Of a DNA stretch of 64,000 nucleotides, positions 1 to 8,988 are shown in pieces. The notes below the pieces were generated by a model that saw only the letters and a list, made by a program, of their open reading frames with translations, was not told the origin of the DNA and made no database searches. The position numbers were made by a program, and so were the translations under genes. The stretch comes from Rhodoblastus sphagnicola (lineage in GTDB: Bacteria; Pseudomonadota; Alphaproteobacteria; Rhizobiales; Beijerinckiaceae), in assembly GCF_002937075.1 (NCBI RefSeq), contig NZ_NHSJ01000036.1, positions 1 through 64,000 on the forward strand, read 5' to 3'. The stretch's first letter is position 1; every line of letters starts with the position of its first letter.

Positions 1-153
1 GTCAGGCGGCCGCGACGGGCAGGCTGACCCATCCCGGCTTGCCCAGGGAAACGACGGCGACCACCGTCTCCTACACCACGCCAAGGGACACGATCTCTTT
101 GTCCTCGGGGGCAGTGTAGCAGCGGAACGGAAAATCCAGGTAGGCATGAGGGC

Positions 154-969
154 TCAAAGCCGGACCGGTTTTCGCACCCGCGAACGATAAGCGGTCGGCG
201 TTTCTCCGGTGAGTTGCATAAAAGCCTTTGCAAAGGCGCTTAAGGAAGCATAGCCCGCATCAGCAGCGACATCGGTCACTCGGCCTCCGCCCGCCAACCG
301 CCCCATCGCCTCCAGCATCCGCGCCTGGATCATCCAAGCCTGCCATCGCAAGCCAGTTTCTCGGAAAAACGCCCGTCGGAAACTGCGTTCGGACATGCCT
401 GCCGCTCGGACGGCATCGCTCAGGCTGACATGGCCAAGATCGCGCAAAGTCTCATCCATGGCGCGCGTGATGGCGGGGTTATTCGCACCGGGGAGACAAA
501 GCGGTAGCTCGGCTTGTAGCCACTCACCGCACAACAATCCCAACGTACGGAAAAAGCTGGAAGAAAGCAAATCCTGCTCGCCGACGCCCAAGGGCCAGCG
601 CCGCGCATGCATGACCATTTCGTGCATCATTGGGCCGGTAACCAGAATGCGAACCCTGGCCTCCCGATCAGGAACCGCGACTGGGTCAAAATAAAGTGAA
701 ACATAGTCCCAACTGGCGATCATCGTGCGATGCCGCACTCCGGCGGGAATCCAGGCCGATCGTCCGCATGGCAGCATAAACCTTGCGCGATCGGCCTCAA
801 TCTGAGTGGCGCCGGCATAGGCGTAGATCAGTTGATGATAAGGGTGGTCATGCCAGTCATAGAACCGATTGCGAGACGGATCACAAAAGGAGAAGCCAAC
901 ACCCTCGGGTCGGTCGAGGCCATGCTCCTGCAGCACAGCCTGGGTGGCGTCGTAATCGAGTGTCTCCAT
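154..969 (-). CDS. AraC-family transcriptional regulator
   Basis: A 271-residue regulator of the AraC/XylS family. Residues about 25-100 form a cupin-type sensor domain (motif WHDHPYHQLIYAYAG, then WIPAGVRHR). Residues about 165-265 carry two helix-turn-helix motifs with the family signature around DVAADAGYASLSAFAKAF and GETPTAYR. Proteins of this layout bind a small ligand and switch a nearby promoter. It is transcribed away from a methyltransferase gene 88 bases off, and a direct repeat in the shared gap is a likely binding site. The neighbouring methyltransferase is the obvious target, but that is inference from position. The ATG at 969 fits the start of the cupin domain. The ligand cannot be read from the sequence. 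Confidence 0.9.
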   Translation of the reverse strand: METLDYDATQAVLQEHGLDRPEGVGFSFCDPSRNRFYDWHDHPYHQLIYAYAGATQIEADRARFMLPCGRSAWIPAGVRHRTMIASWDYVSLYFDPVAVPDREARVRILVTGPMMHEMVMHARRWPLGVGEQDLLSSSFFRTLGLLCGEWLQAELPLCLPGANNPAITRAMDETLRDLGHVSLSDAVRAAGMSERSFRRAFFRETGLRWQAWMIQARMLEAMGRLAGGGRVTDVAADAGYASLSAFAKAFMQLTGETPTAYRSRVRKPVRL

Positions 970-993
970 GGCCGAAATCCGCTAATTATTGGC

Positions 994-1015
994 CGGCCAA
1001 CGTTAGTCGGCCAAC
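994..1015. promoter_or_regulatory. Direct repeat, candidate AraC-family operator
   Basis: CGGCCAAC occurs at 994-1001 and again at 1008-1015, a 14-base period, in the 88-base gap between the divergent araC-type and methyltransferase genes. The first copy also lies inside the palindrome TTGGCCGGCCAA. AraC-type regulators typically bind direct repeats. The functional assignment is inference. Confidence 0.4.
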
Positions 1016-1057
1016 TCTGATTTTGCTAGTTTTCTTGTCGCCAACAGGGAGCAGCAA

Positions 1058-1819
1058 ATGAGCGTCGAAGCCGGCCATAACGCGAAGATCATCGACCAAT
1101 TCACACGCTGGGCGAAACCTTTTTCCGATCTGCCCGCGCACTCTGATGCCGAAGGGATGGAGTGCTTGCTGCAAGCTGCCCAGTTAAACGCGGGGCTTAA
1201 GGTCATCGATGTCGCGTGTGGCCCCGGTATTGTGGCCTGCGCGGCGGCGCGGTTGGGGTGCGAGGTGACGGGGATCGACATCACCCCCTCAATGATCGAT
1301 CAGGCCCGCGCCCGCCAACAGGCGGTGGGACTCAGCCAACTCGATTGGCATATCGGCGACGCCACTCAACTGCCCTTCACGGACGAATCGTTCGATGTGG
1401 CGATCACGCGTTATAGTTTTCACCATATGCCGCACCCCTTGGCGGCGCTGCGCGAAATGAAGAGGATTGTGCGTCCGGGTGGCCGGCTTATCGTCGCCGA
1501 TGCAACGCCGACAGCACAAACTCAGGCCGCCTACGACCAGATGGAGACACTGCGAGACCCCTCCCACACCAGCGCCCTCACGTTGGAGCAACTCTTGGCT
1601 CTAGGCGAAGCCGCCGAACTTAGGTTGGAACTTGTCGATGGCTACCGTTTGGATGCGCGTCTCGAAACCCTGACGGACCCCAAAGACCAGATCGCTCTGG
1701 AGTGCTTGCTCGACGAAGATATTACCAGTGGCGAAGATCGGACTGGTGTCGCGTCTCGACGGGATGTGGATGGGATTTGGATCAAGTTCCCTATTTCTGT
1801 TGTGAGGTGGACGAGATAG
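1058..1819 (+). CDS. Class I SAM-dependent methyltransferase
   Basis: A 253-residue soluble methyltransferase of the UbiE/Methyltransf_11 type. Motif I is visible as VIDVACGPGIVACAA near residue 50, followed by the acidic post-I segment VTGIDITPSMIDQA. Motif II-III regions read DVAITRYSFHHMPHP and RIVRPGGRLIVADATP. This fold transfers a methyl group from SAM to a small molecule; the acceptor is not evident. The gene is divergent from the AraC-type regulator and has no same-strand partner close by. The ATG at 1058 follows a GGGAGCAG purine stretch, a good ribosome site. The fold is certain, the substrate unknown. Confidence 0.9.
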   Translation: MSVEAGHNAKIIDQFTRWAKPFSDLPAHSDAEGMECLLQAAQLNAGLKVIDVACGPGIVACAAARLGCEVTGIDITPSMIDQARARQQAVGLSQLDWHIGDATQLPFTDESFDVAITRYSFHHMPHPLAALREMKRIVRPGGRLIVADATPTAQTQAAYDQMETLRDPSHTSALTLEQLLALGEAAELRLELVDGYRLDARLETLTDPKDQIALECLLDEDITSGEDRTGVASRRDVDGIWIKFPISVVRWTR

Positions 1820-1961
1820 GCAGAATATGGACACTTGGACAGCCAAGCCTGCAATTTTTGGATCGGCTGACCCAACTGCCGCTATCGCGCTCAGCTTTCC
1901 CTCGCCGGCGACTTTGGGGAATGACTGGAATCCGCCGGGAAGGGACGGTCAATTCCCCCGC

Positions 1962-2400
1962 CTACCGCCCCAGCCACTCCTTCAGCCTCGTCCAGCGCCT
2001 GTTCGTCCGCGTGTTCCGGATGGCGATGGCCAAGGCCCGCCTCTGCCCCACGATCACAACGAGCCGCTTCCTGTAGGTGACCGCAGTGTAGAAGAGGTTG
2101 CGCGCCAGCATGGTGTAGTGCTGCATCGCAAGGGAGACGACGGCGGCGAGATATTCGGACCCCTGCGACTTTTGAATCGTGGTCGCGTAGGCGGGGACGA
2201 CCGCGTCCAGGTCGCCGAAGGAATAGGTCATCTCGCGTCCGCCGAAACTGGCGAGCAGGGCGTCTTCCTCTCGGCCCATGCAACCGCGACCGGGGCGTCG
2301 ATTTCCGGCCATGGCGTCGCGCCAACGTGCAAGGAAAGCAACCGGTCGGCGACGCCCTCTTCGGCGAAGTGCAAGCGGCGCAGGAAAATGCAGTCGACCA
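1962..2400 (-). pseudogene. RecD2-type helicase remnant
   Basis: Two pieces of a RecD2-like superfamily 1B helicase are fused. The downstream piece (about 1962-2282) reads YSFGDLDAVVPAYATTIQKS, then GSEYLAAVVSLAMQHYTM and RLVVIVGQRRALAIA, the conserved C-terminal helicase segment. The upstream piece (about 2255-2400, another frame) reads EEGVADRLLSLHVG and PEIDAPVAVAWAERKT, which resembles a region far upstream in RecD2. The central helicase motifs, including Walker A, are missing. This is an internally deleted, frameshifted relic with no plausible function. The family call rests on remembered RecD2 motifs rather than an alignment. Confidence 0.7.
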
Positions 2401-2613
2401 GGCGACCGCCCGATCCTCAGATTCCATCCCCGCATATGGCGAGTGTTCAGGCCACCGTGCCGCCGCAGGTTTTCGCAAGGCTGACATGGACGAGGCGCGA
2501 AGCGAGACGTTCTGACCATAAATGCGGCGCGGACCCCCACCATTCGCCGATCATTTGGGCTTGCTAAGCGCAAAACTCTTTATGTAATTAACGTATATAA
2601 ATAAGCATATCCA

Positions 2614-3408
2614 ATGAACTCGTATCACCATGAACGCCATTGCCTTTCGCCCCTCGCGTTGTTTCTTCAGGCGGGGCTTGCCGGCAAGAGCGTCATGGCG
2701 CTGCTGTTTCTTGTCTCGGTTTGGGGCTGGACGTTGATACTGCAAGTCTGGCCGTCCGCGCGCCGCCTCTGCGCCGCCGTGCAGGCCGCGCGCCGGGACG
2801 AGGAGTCGGCCGTGGTCGCCGAAGCGCTCGAAGCGGGCGTCCGCGCGCAGGCGGTGCGGGTGGCGAGCGAAACCCATGCGGACCGGCGCTGGCGCATCGG
2901 CGAGACCATGACCCGCGCCGCCCGGACGCTGCTGCTGGAGGCCGAAGGCGGGTTGCCGAGCCTCGCCGTGATTTCCTCGACCTCGCCGTTCATTGGCCCG
3001 TTCGGTAAGGTCTGGGGCATCACGTCCTCCTTCACCGCGATCGCCGACGCCCAAGACACTTCGCTCGCCGTGGTCGCGCCTGGCATCGCGGAAGCTTTGG
3101 CCGCCGCCGCCATTCCCGCTTCGGTCGGATACAACAGGCTTTCCGCGCTGTTCTCACGCGTCTCCGCCGAACTCAACCGCCACAAGAGCTATCCGGCGAG
3201 CGCGCGGGCGCGCGGCGAATCCGGCGCTGTCGGGGTCAGCTTCACGGTCGGCGGCTCCGGGCGCATCGCCAGCCATTCCATTTTCACATCCTCGGGCTCC
3301 TCGGCGCTCGACGGCGTCGTCCACGCCATGATGCGCGCCGCACATGCGCCACCGCCGCCCGGCGGCGCGTTCCACGGCAGCATTGTCATCCGCTTCAACC
3401 TCCGCTGA
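2614..3408 (+). CDS. ExbB-TonB fusion protein (possible deletion product)
   Basis: The 264-residue product begins like ExbB: residues 11-20 LSPLALFLQA, a membrane segment at about 25-45, then ISSTSPFIGPFGKVWGI at 120-136 and AVVAPGIAEAL at 152-162. The third ExbB helix is about six residues short. From about residue 185 the sequence becomes a TonB C-terminal domain: ELNRHKSYPASARARGESGA, ending VIRFNLR. The ExbD gene and the TonB membrane and proline-rich regions are absent. The frame is open throughout, and the gene lies 195 bases upstream of a TonB-dependent receptor, where an exbB-exbD-tonB operon would be expected. It could be a working chimera or the in-frame scar of a deletion. The junction is clear; function is open. 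Confidence 0.8.
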   Translation: MNSYHHERHCLSPLALFLQAGLAGKSVMALLFLVSVWGWTLILQVWPSARRLCAAVQAARRDEESAVVAEALEAGVRAQAVRVASETHADRRWRIGETMTRAARTLLLEAEGGLPSLAVISSTSPFIGPFGKVWGITSSFTAIADAQDTSLAVVAPGIAEALAAAAIPASVGYNRLSALFSRVSAELNRHKSYPASARARGESGAVGVSFTVGGSGRIASHSIFTSSGSSALDGVVHAMMRAAHAPPPPGGAFHGSIVIRFNLR

Positions 3409-3602
3409 GGCGGAGCGCGGTCGCGCGGCGCGGCCATGGCGCGTTATAACACCAGACTACCTATTGAGAGCCAGGACATAGAAAGAATGACCATAATATG
3501 GGCACAATGACGCCACAATCGTCTTTATCGTAACATTACCGCTCTCCTATTAATGTATTCGAAAGAAATATTTGCGCGTCGCGCGCTCCGGAGGTCGATC
3601 CC

Positions 3603-5927
3603 ATGCGCCATTCTCGTCCCGCCCAGCGCCGCGTCCTGCGCGCCAGCGTCTCGCTGGGCGCCTGCCTGTTCGTCGCGAGCGGCTGGGCGCAGGTCGCCCT
3701 ACCCGAAGTTCACGTCGAAGCTCCCGCCGCCGCGCCTGCCGCCGAATCGGCGGTCGCCGAGCCGGGCCGCCCCGCCGCGCTTCCCTCCCGACGCGACGGG
3801 GCGGCCACGGTCTACGACGCCGCCGGCAATGGCGTCGATTTTGGCGCCGACAACGGCGGCTCCAATGTGCTGCGCACCGTCTCCAACCTGCCCTCCGTGG
3901 ACGCGCCGGCGATCGATCCTTACGGAGCCGCCAATATTCCCAACGGCTTCAAGGGGATCCGCGTGCGCGGCCAGTTGAGCCAGCACGGCGACAGCCTCAG
4001 CACGGTGGACGGAGTCCCCCTCGCGGGCGTCAATCCGGGCGTCGGCGCGATGTTCATGATTCCCAACGAGGACGTCGCCCGCACGACCCTGCACCAAGGG
4101 CCGATCGCGCCCAACGTCCTGTCCTATTTCAACTCCGCCGGCGTGATCGACGCCCAGATCGCCTGGCCGAAGGACAAGATGGGCGGCGAAATTTCGCAGA
4201 GCGTCGGCTCGTACCATTTCCTGCGCACCTTCGCGCGCGTCGATTCCGGGCTTCTGTTCAACAACACGACAAAATTCTTCCTGTCCGGCGCCTGGAGCGA
4301 CGCCGACAAGTGGCGCGGCACAGGCAAGTCGCCCGACGGCAAGGGCGACTTCACCGCGGGCGTCGAGACCCGGCCCAACGAATCGCTCGACATCAAGGCG
4401 CTGGTCGCGCACACGCAGGTCGACCAGAACACCTATGCCGCCCTGACCTACGCGCAGGCCAGCAATCTCGCGAAATACCGCTTCTACGATTTCAGCGGGA
4501 TCCCCGTCGCCGGCAATACGTCGAACTGGTACGGCTACAACCGCCAGAGCCTCAACGTCTGGTCCGCTTTCACCGAAATCGCCTGGAAGATCAACGGCGA
4601 CACGACCCTGACGCTGAAACCCTACTTCTTCCACGAAGACGGATATTACCTGGACGCGGCGTCAACAACGGTGGCGCGGCAATGGCTGATCGACCACAAT
4701 TTCTATGGCGGCGTCGCCGAATTGAAGACCCGCGCCTGGACCACGGATTTCACGCTCGGCTATTGGGGCGGCGCCGGCGAGCTTCCCGGGCCGCCCACCG
4801 CCCAAAAACAGTTCAACACCAATACGTCGGGCGGCCTCAGCTTCCTCAAGTGGAGCATGTTGGCGCAGGAGACCCAGCCGCATCTCTACAATTCGATCTA
4901 TGCCATGGCGGACCGACGCTTCGACGACCTCCGGGTGCAGGGCGGCTTGCGCTATCTGTGGCAAACCCTCGCCGGAATCAACGCCATGACTCCCGGCGCC
5001 GGCGCCCTGGACGTCTCCTATTCGGCGGCGCTCGCCGCGTCGACCGTCAACGCCCGCAACAGCGTGACGCCCGCCACGGTCGGGACGGCTCTGCCCTATC
5101 TGGCGCTCGCCTATGACGTGACCCCCGATCTGACCGCGCGCGTCAGCTATGGCGTCACCTACACCGGCATGGCCCTCGACCTGTGGCCAACCTACCAGTC
5201 CTCCGCCGCGACGCTCAACGCCAAGGGGTTCAATCTCAACCAGCTCTGGCACAATCTCAAGCCGGAGACCGACGACGTGGTCGATGTCGGCGTCGACTTG
5301 AAATTCACGTCGCCGATCGGAGCGGGAACCTTCAGCCCCACCCTGTTCTATGCGCGCAACCACAACCAGAACGTCTCCTACGATCCCGGCGTGGGCGTCG
5401 CCTTCGCCCAAACCATCGGCCAGAGCCGCACGCTGGGCGGCCAGGCGATGGTCCGGCTCGAACCCAGCGATATCCTGTCGTTCTTCGCCGCGATCGGCTA
5501 CCAGAACGTCGCTTTCGTCGAGGATTTGCCGTATTGGACGGGCGCTTCGCCGGCCGTGATCGCCGCGACAAAGGTCAAGGGCAAGCTGGTTCCCGACGCG
5601 CCGCTTTGGGTTTCAACGCTCGGCGCCGAGGCGCGCTGGAACGATTTTACGCTCACGCCGATCGTTCACATCGTCAGCGACCGCTATGGCGACGCCGCGC
5701 ATGCGCAATCCGTCGCCGGCTATGCCACCGTGGACCTGCGCCTCGCCTATCGCCGCCCCGTCGATTTCGGCGAACTGGAGGCCAGCGTCACCGTGACCAA
5801 TCTGTTCGACGCCGCCTATATCGGCCAGATCTCCAGCAATTTCTACCAGTCCACGTCCGCAAGCGCAGGCATCTACTATCCCGGCGCGCCGCGCGCCATC
5901 GTCGGCAAGCTCGCTTGGCGCTACTGA
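3603..5927 (+). CDS. TonB-dependent outer-membrane receptor
   Basis: A 774-residue receptor. Residues 1-29 form a signal peptide (hydrophobic core VSLGACLFVASGWAQ). A TonB-box-like segment (LPEVHVEAP) and the plug domain follow (about 75-195; GFKGIRVRGQLSQHGDSLST, VDGVPLAG), then a beta barrel ending in the aromatic LAWRY terminus typical of outer-membrane proteins. Such receptors import metal chelates, cobalamin or other large nutrients with energy from TonB-ExbB-ExbD. Downstream in the same direction lie a binding protein, FecCD permease and ATPase, completing a cross-envelope uptake route. The ATG at 3603 follows GGAGGTCGATCCC, a strong ribosome site. The ligand cannot be told; iron chelate and cobalamin are both possible. 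Confidence 0.92.
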   Translation: MRHSRPAQRRVLRASVSLGACLFVASGWAQVALPEVHVEAPAAAPAAESAVAEPGRPAALPSRRDGAATVYDAAGNGVDFGADNGGSNVLRTVSNLPSVDAPAIDPYGAANIPNGFKGIRVRGQLSQHGDSLSTVDGVPLAGVNPGVGAMFMIPNEDVARTTLHQGPIAPNVLSYFNSAGVIDAQIAWPKDKMGGEISQSVGSYHFLRTFARVDSGLLFNNTTKFFLSGAWSDADKWRGTGKSPDGKGDFTAGVETRPNESLDIKALVAHTQVDQNTYAALTYAQASNLAKYRFYDFSGIPVAGNTSNWYGYNRQSLNVWSAFTEIAWKINGDTTLTLKPYFFHEDGYYLDAASTTVARQWLIDHNFYGGVAELKTRAWTTDFTLGYWGGAGELPGPPTAQKQFNTNTSGGLSFLKWSMLAQETQPHLYNSIYAMADRRFDDLRVQGGLRYLWQTLAGINAMTPGAGALDVSYSAALAASTVNARNSVTPATVGTALPYLALAYDVTPDLTARVSYGVTYTGMALDLWPTYQSSAATLNAKGFNLNQLWHNLKPETDDVVDVGVDLKFTSPIGAGTFSPTLFYARNHNQNVSYDPGVGVAFAQTIGQSRTLGGQAMVRLEPSDILSFFAAIGYQNVAFVEDLPYWTGASPAVIAATKVKGKLVPDAPLWVSTLGAEARWNDFTLTPIVHIVSDRYGDAAHAQSVAGYATVDLRLAYRRPVDFGELEASVTVTNLFDAAYIGQISSNFYQSTSASAGIYYPGAPRAIVGKLAWRY

Positions 5928-5949
5928 GCGCCAGCGTCAGGAGATCGAG

Positions 5950-6936
5950 ATGCGCCTCGGCGTTTTCTGCACCTACGAAAATCCGCTCGACGATTACGTC
6001 AAATGTTTTCAGGCGCAGACGCGTCTGGTGCAGCATGTGGAGAGCCTTGGCTTTGAAGAGGCCTGGGTCGCCGAGCATCATTTCAATCCCGACGCCGCCA
6101 GCCCGTCGATCCTCGTGCTGCTCGCCTGGCTCGCGGGCGTGACCAAGACGATCAGGCTCGGCTCCGCCGCCGTGCTTCTGCCCTTCCGCAATCCGATTCA
6201 GGTGGCGGAGGATGTCGCCAGCATCGACATACTCAGCGGCGGACGCTTCGATTTCGGCGTCGCCAAGGGTGGCCCGTTTCCTCTTCAGAACAAGCATTTT
6301 CACGCGGACAAGGACGTTTCGCGCGACATGACCATCGAGGCGCTGGAGCTGATCGAGCGCCTGTTCGCCGAAGAAGAAGTGACCTTTTCCGGCCAGTATT
6401 ATCAGGTCGAATCCGTGCGTCTCGCGCCAAAACCGCTGCAAAACCCGATGCCGGTCTGGATCGCCACCACCACGCCGGAAGCCATTCGCTATGCGGCGAA
6501 AAAGGGCATTGGCGTGATGGGCGGCTCGCCGTTCCCCTTGCAAAAAGTGGTGGACATTGTCGAGACCTATCGCGCCGCCGCGCCCGGCGTCGATCCGCGT
6601 CTGGCTCTGGCGCGCTTCTATTTCGCCGCGCCGACCCGCGAACAGGCGCTCGCCGAGGCGCAGCCGTTCATCGCGCGATTTTCCGAGCGCATGCGCGGGA
6701 TTTTCATGGCGCAGGGAAAAGGACCGGGCTTCGATGCGGACGGCGTGATCGCGCGCTCGCTGATCGGCTCTTACGACGAGGTGATCGCGCAGGCGCGCGA
6801 AATCCAGGCGCGCGCGGCGCCGCGCGCGCTGCTGCTGAAACCGGCTTCGCTCGATGCGGACAAGAACCTGAAAACCCTGACCGATTTCGCCAGGATCATC
6901 CGGCCCGCGCTGGCCCCGAGCGCGAGTGTCGCCTGA
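5950..6936 (+). CDS. Luciferase-like flavin-dependent oxidoreductase (LLM class)
   Basis: A 328-residue protein of the bacterial-luciferase-like monooxygenase family, a TIM barrel using FMNH2 and oxygen. Family features include ESLGFEEAWVAEHHFNP near residue 35, the strand IRLGSAAVLLPFRNP, DILSGGRFDFGVAKG, and a late PVWIATTTPEAIRYAAKKG segment. The gene starts 23 bases after the receptor and its stop overlaps the next gene by one base, so it is co-transcribed with the uptake genes. Its place inside a TonB/ABC operon suggests it acts on the imported ligand, for example by opening or modifying a chelator. That role is inference. Confidence 0.85.
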   Translation: MRLGVFCTYENPLDDYVKCFQAQTRLVQHVESLGFEEAWVAEHHFNPDAASPSILVLLAWLAGVTKTIRLGSAAVLLPFRNPIQVAEDVASIDILSGGRFDFGVAKGGPFPLQNKHFHADKDVSRDMTIEALELIERLFAEEEVTFSGQYYQVESVRLAPKPLQNPMPVWIATTTPEAIRYAAKKGIGVMGGSPFPLQKVVDIVETYRAAAPGVDPRLALARFYFAAPTREQALAEAQPFIARFSERMRGIFMAQGKGPGFDADGVIARSLIGSYDEVIAQAREIQARAAPRALLLKPASLDADKNLKTLTDFARIIRPALAPSASVA

Positions 6937-7973
6937 TGAAGATCTTTCTCCGCATCGCCGCCGTCCTGCTGGCGCTGGCCGCGCCGGCGCAGGCCGGCGA
7001 CGCGCCGAAACCGGCGCGTGAAATCACCGACATGGCCGGCCACAAACTTCGGGTTCCAGACAAGATCACCAAGGTTTTTTCAGCGTCCTATCCGCTCACC
7101 ACGCTGATGTATGTGATCGCGCCCGATCTGCTTAGTGCGGTCAATGTGCCGATCACCGACAAGCAGAAGCCGTATTTTGCGCCGCGTCTCGCCGAACTGC
7201 CGGCGGCGGGCGGAACGCCGGGCCAGAACCGCGCGGCCAATCCGGAAGAAATCCTCGCGCTGCAGCCCGATGTGATCGTCGCCTGGACCGATCCGATGGG
7301 CGGCCATCCCCCGGCGGAGCAGAGCTGGGCGCAGACCGGCCTGCCAGTGATCTACATGAATGTGAGCAGGATCGACGATTATCCGGCGGCGCTCGATTTC
7401 CTCGGCGACCTGCTCGACCGTCGCGCCCGCACCGATGAACTCAAAACCTATGTCGTCGCGGCGCTGGAGCGGGTGAAGACGGCGGTGGCCCGCGTCCCGC
7501 CCGAGCAGCGCGCAAAACTGCTCTATGCCGAAAGCCCCGACGGACTCGCCACCGAATGCGATTCCTCCTTCCACATGGAGGCGTTCCGCCTCGCCGGCGG
7601 CGACAGCATTTATCACTGCGCGCAGGCGACCCATATGGGCATGGAGAAGATTTCGCTCGAAGAAATCATCGCCCGCCAGCCCACGCTGATCGTGGCTCTC
7701 GACCCAAAGTTCAAGGATTTTTCGGCGCAGGCGCCGGAATGGCGCAATGTGAAGGCGATCGCGCAAGGGCGCGTCTACACGGTCCCGAAATTGCCCTTCA
7801 ACTGGCTCGACCGCCCGCCAAGTTTTATGCGCGTGCTCGGCGCGCAGTGGTTGGCCAACATCTTTTACCCACAGGCGCTGCCGCTCGACATCAAGGCCGA
7901 AACCAAGACATTCTACAAGCTGTTCTTCGGGGTTCAACTCACCGACGCAGATGTCGCTCAGCTTCTCCGCTGA
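6936..7973 (+). CDS. Periplasmic binding protein of FecB/BtuF type
   Basis: A 345-residue substrate-binding protein with a signal peptide (residues 1-20, ending AAPAQA before GDAPKP). The body has the class III two-lobe layout of siderophore and cobalamin binding proteins: REITDMAGHKLRVPDKITKV at the start, NPEEILALQPDVIVAW in the first lobe, then SLEEIIARQPTLIVALDP and RVYTVPKLPFNWLDRPPSF in the second. It would capture the ligand released by the receptor and hand it to the permease. The start overlaps the preceding stop (TGATG) and its end overlaps the permease gene by 23 bases. Ligand unknown. Confidence 0.88.
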   Translation: MKIFLRIAAVLLALAAPAQAGDAPKPAREITDMAGHKLRVPDKITKVFSASYPLTTLMYVIAPDLLSAVNVPITDKQKPYFAPRLAELPAAGGTPGQNRAANPEEILALQPDVIVAWTDPMGGHPPAEQSWAQTGLPVIYMNVSRIDDYPAALDFLGDLLDRRARTDELKTYVVAALERVKTAVARVPPEQRAKLLYAESPDGLATECDSSFHMEAFRLAGGDSIYHCAQATHMGMEKISLEEIIARQPTLIVALDPKFKDFSAQAPEWRNVKAIAQGRVYTVPKLPFNWLDRPPSFMRVLGAQWLANIFYPQALPLDIKAETKTFYKLFFGVQLTDADVAQLLR

Positions 7974-8988
7974 CCGTGCGCGCACGCTGCTGTTGTTCGC
8001 CGGTCTGGTCGCCGCGCTGGCTGTGGCGGCGGTTCTGGCGCTTTCGGTGGGCCGCTATGGGCTGGGCGTTGGGGAAATCCTGCGCTTCCTCGCCGCCCGC
8101 GCGGGCCTCGTGGCGCCCGATCCAGCGCGCGACGATCTCTTGAAAAACATCATCGTCGACATCCGCCTGCCGCGCATTGTCGCGGCGGCGGCGATCGGCG
8201 CGGCGTTGAGCGTCGCCGGCGCGGCGTACCAGTCCGTTTTCCGCAATCCCCTGGCCTCGCCCGGTCTGCTCGGCGCGCTCGGCGGAGCCAGTTTCGGCGC
8301 GGCGCTGGCGCTGATCCTCGGCCTGTCCTGGATCGCCTTGCAGGGTTTGGCTTTCGCGGGCGGCGTCGGCGCGGTGGCGCTGGGCGTGGTCATCGCCAAT
8401 CTGTTCGGCGAGGCCTCCGCCATCACCCTCATTCTCGGAGGCATGATCTCCGGCGCGTTTTTCACCGCCGCGCTGTCGATCTTGAAATATGCCGCCGATC
8501 CCTATGACCAGCTTCCAGCCATCGTCTATTGGCTGATGGGCAGCCTTGCGAGCATCAGCCTCACCCAGATTCTCTGGACCGCGCCGCTGATGCTGGCGGG
8601 CATGGCCGGCCTCGCGCTGCTGGGCCGCCCGCTCGACGCGCTGGCCATGGGCGAGGACGAGGCGCGCGGCCTCGGCGTGCCCGTGGCGGCGCTGCGCTAT
8701 GGCGCCATAGCCGCGGCGACCTTCATTTCGGCGCTGAGCGTGTCGCTGTCGGGCATGATCGGCTGGATCGGCCTGTTCGCGCCGCATTTCGCAAGGCTGT
8801 TGGTCGGCCCCGGCAATGTCCGGCTGCTGCCGGCCTCGGCGCTGGTCGGCGCCATTTTCCTGATCGGCGCCGACACTTTGGCGCGCAGCGTGGCGCGCAC
8901 CGAGATTCCCATCGGCATCATCACCGAACTTTTGGGGATCCCCGCTTTCATCCTGGTGCTGCGTCGCGCGCGAAGAGGCTGGATGTGA
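7951..8988 (+). CDS. FecCD-family ABC transporter permease
   Basis: A 345-residue inner-membrane permease with about ten hydrophobic helices, the FecCD/BtuC fold. Typical segments include DIRLPRIVAAAAIGAALSVA near residue 70, YQSVFRNPLASPGLLG just after, and GMIGWIGLFAPHFARLLVGP near residue 270, the coupling region that contacts the ATPase. It completes the inner-membrane part of the uptake system. The start lies inside the end of the binding-protein gene and its stop overlaps the ATPase start by three bases, so translation is likely coupled. Confidence 0.92.
   Translation: MSLSFSADRARTLLLFAGLVAALAVAAVLALSVGRYGLGVGEILRFLAARAGLVAPDPARDDLLKNIIVDIRLPRIVAAAAIGAALSVAGAAYQSVFRNPLASPGLLGALGGASFGAALALILGLSWIALQGLAFAGGVGAVALGVVIANLFGEASAITLILGGMISGAFFTAALSILKYAADPYDQLPAIVYWLMGSLASISLTQILWTAPLMLAGMAGLALLGRPLDALAMGEDEARGLGVPVAALRYGAIAAATFISALSVSLSGMIGWIGLFAPHFARLLVGPGNVRLLPASALVGAIFLIGADTLARSVARTEIPIGIITELLGIPAFILVLRRARRGWM

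Noticed and set aside
3572-5116. A 514-codon plus-strand frame overlapping the TonB receptor
   Set aside because: Its Arg-rich translation is a frame shift of the receptor, which has a signal peptide, plug and barrel end.
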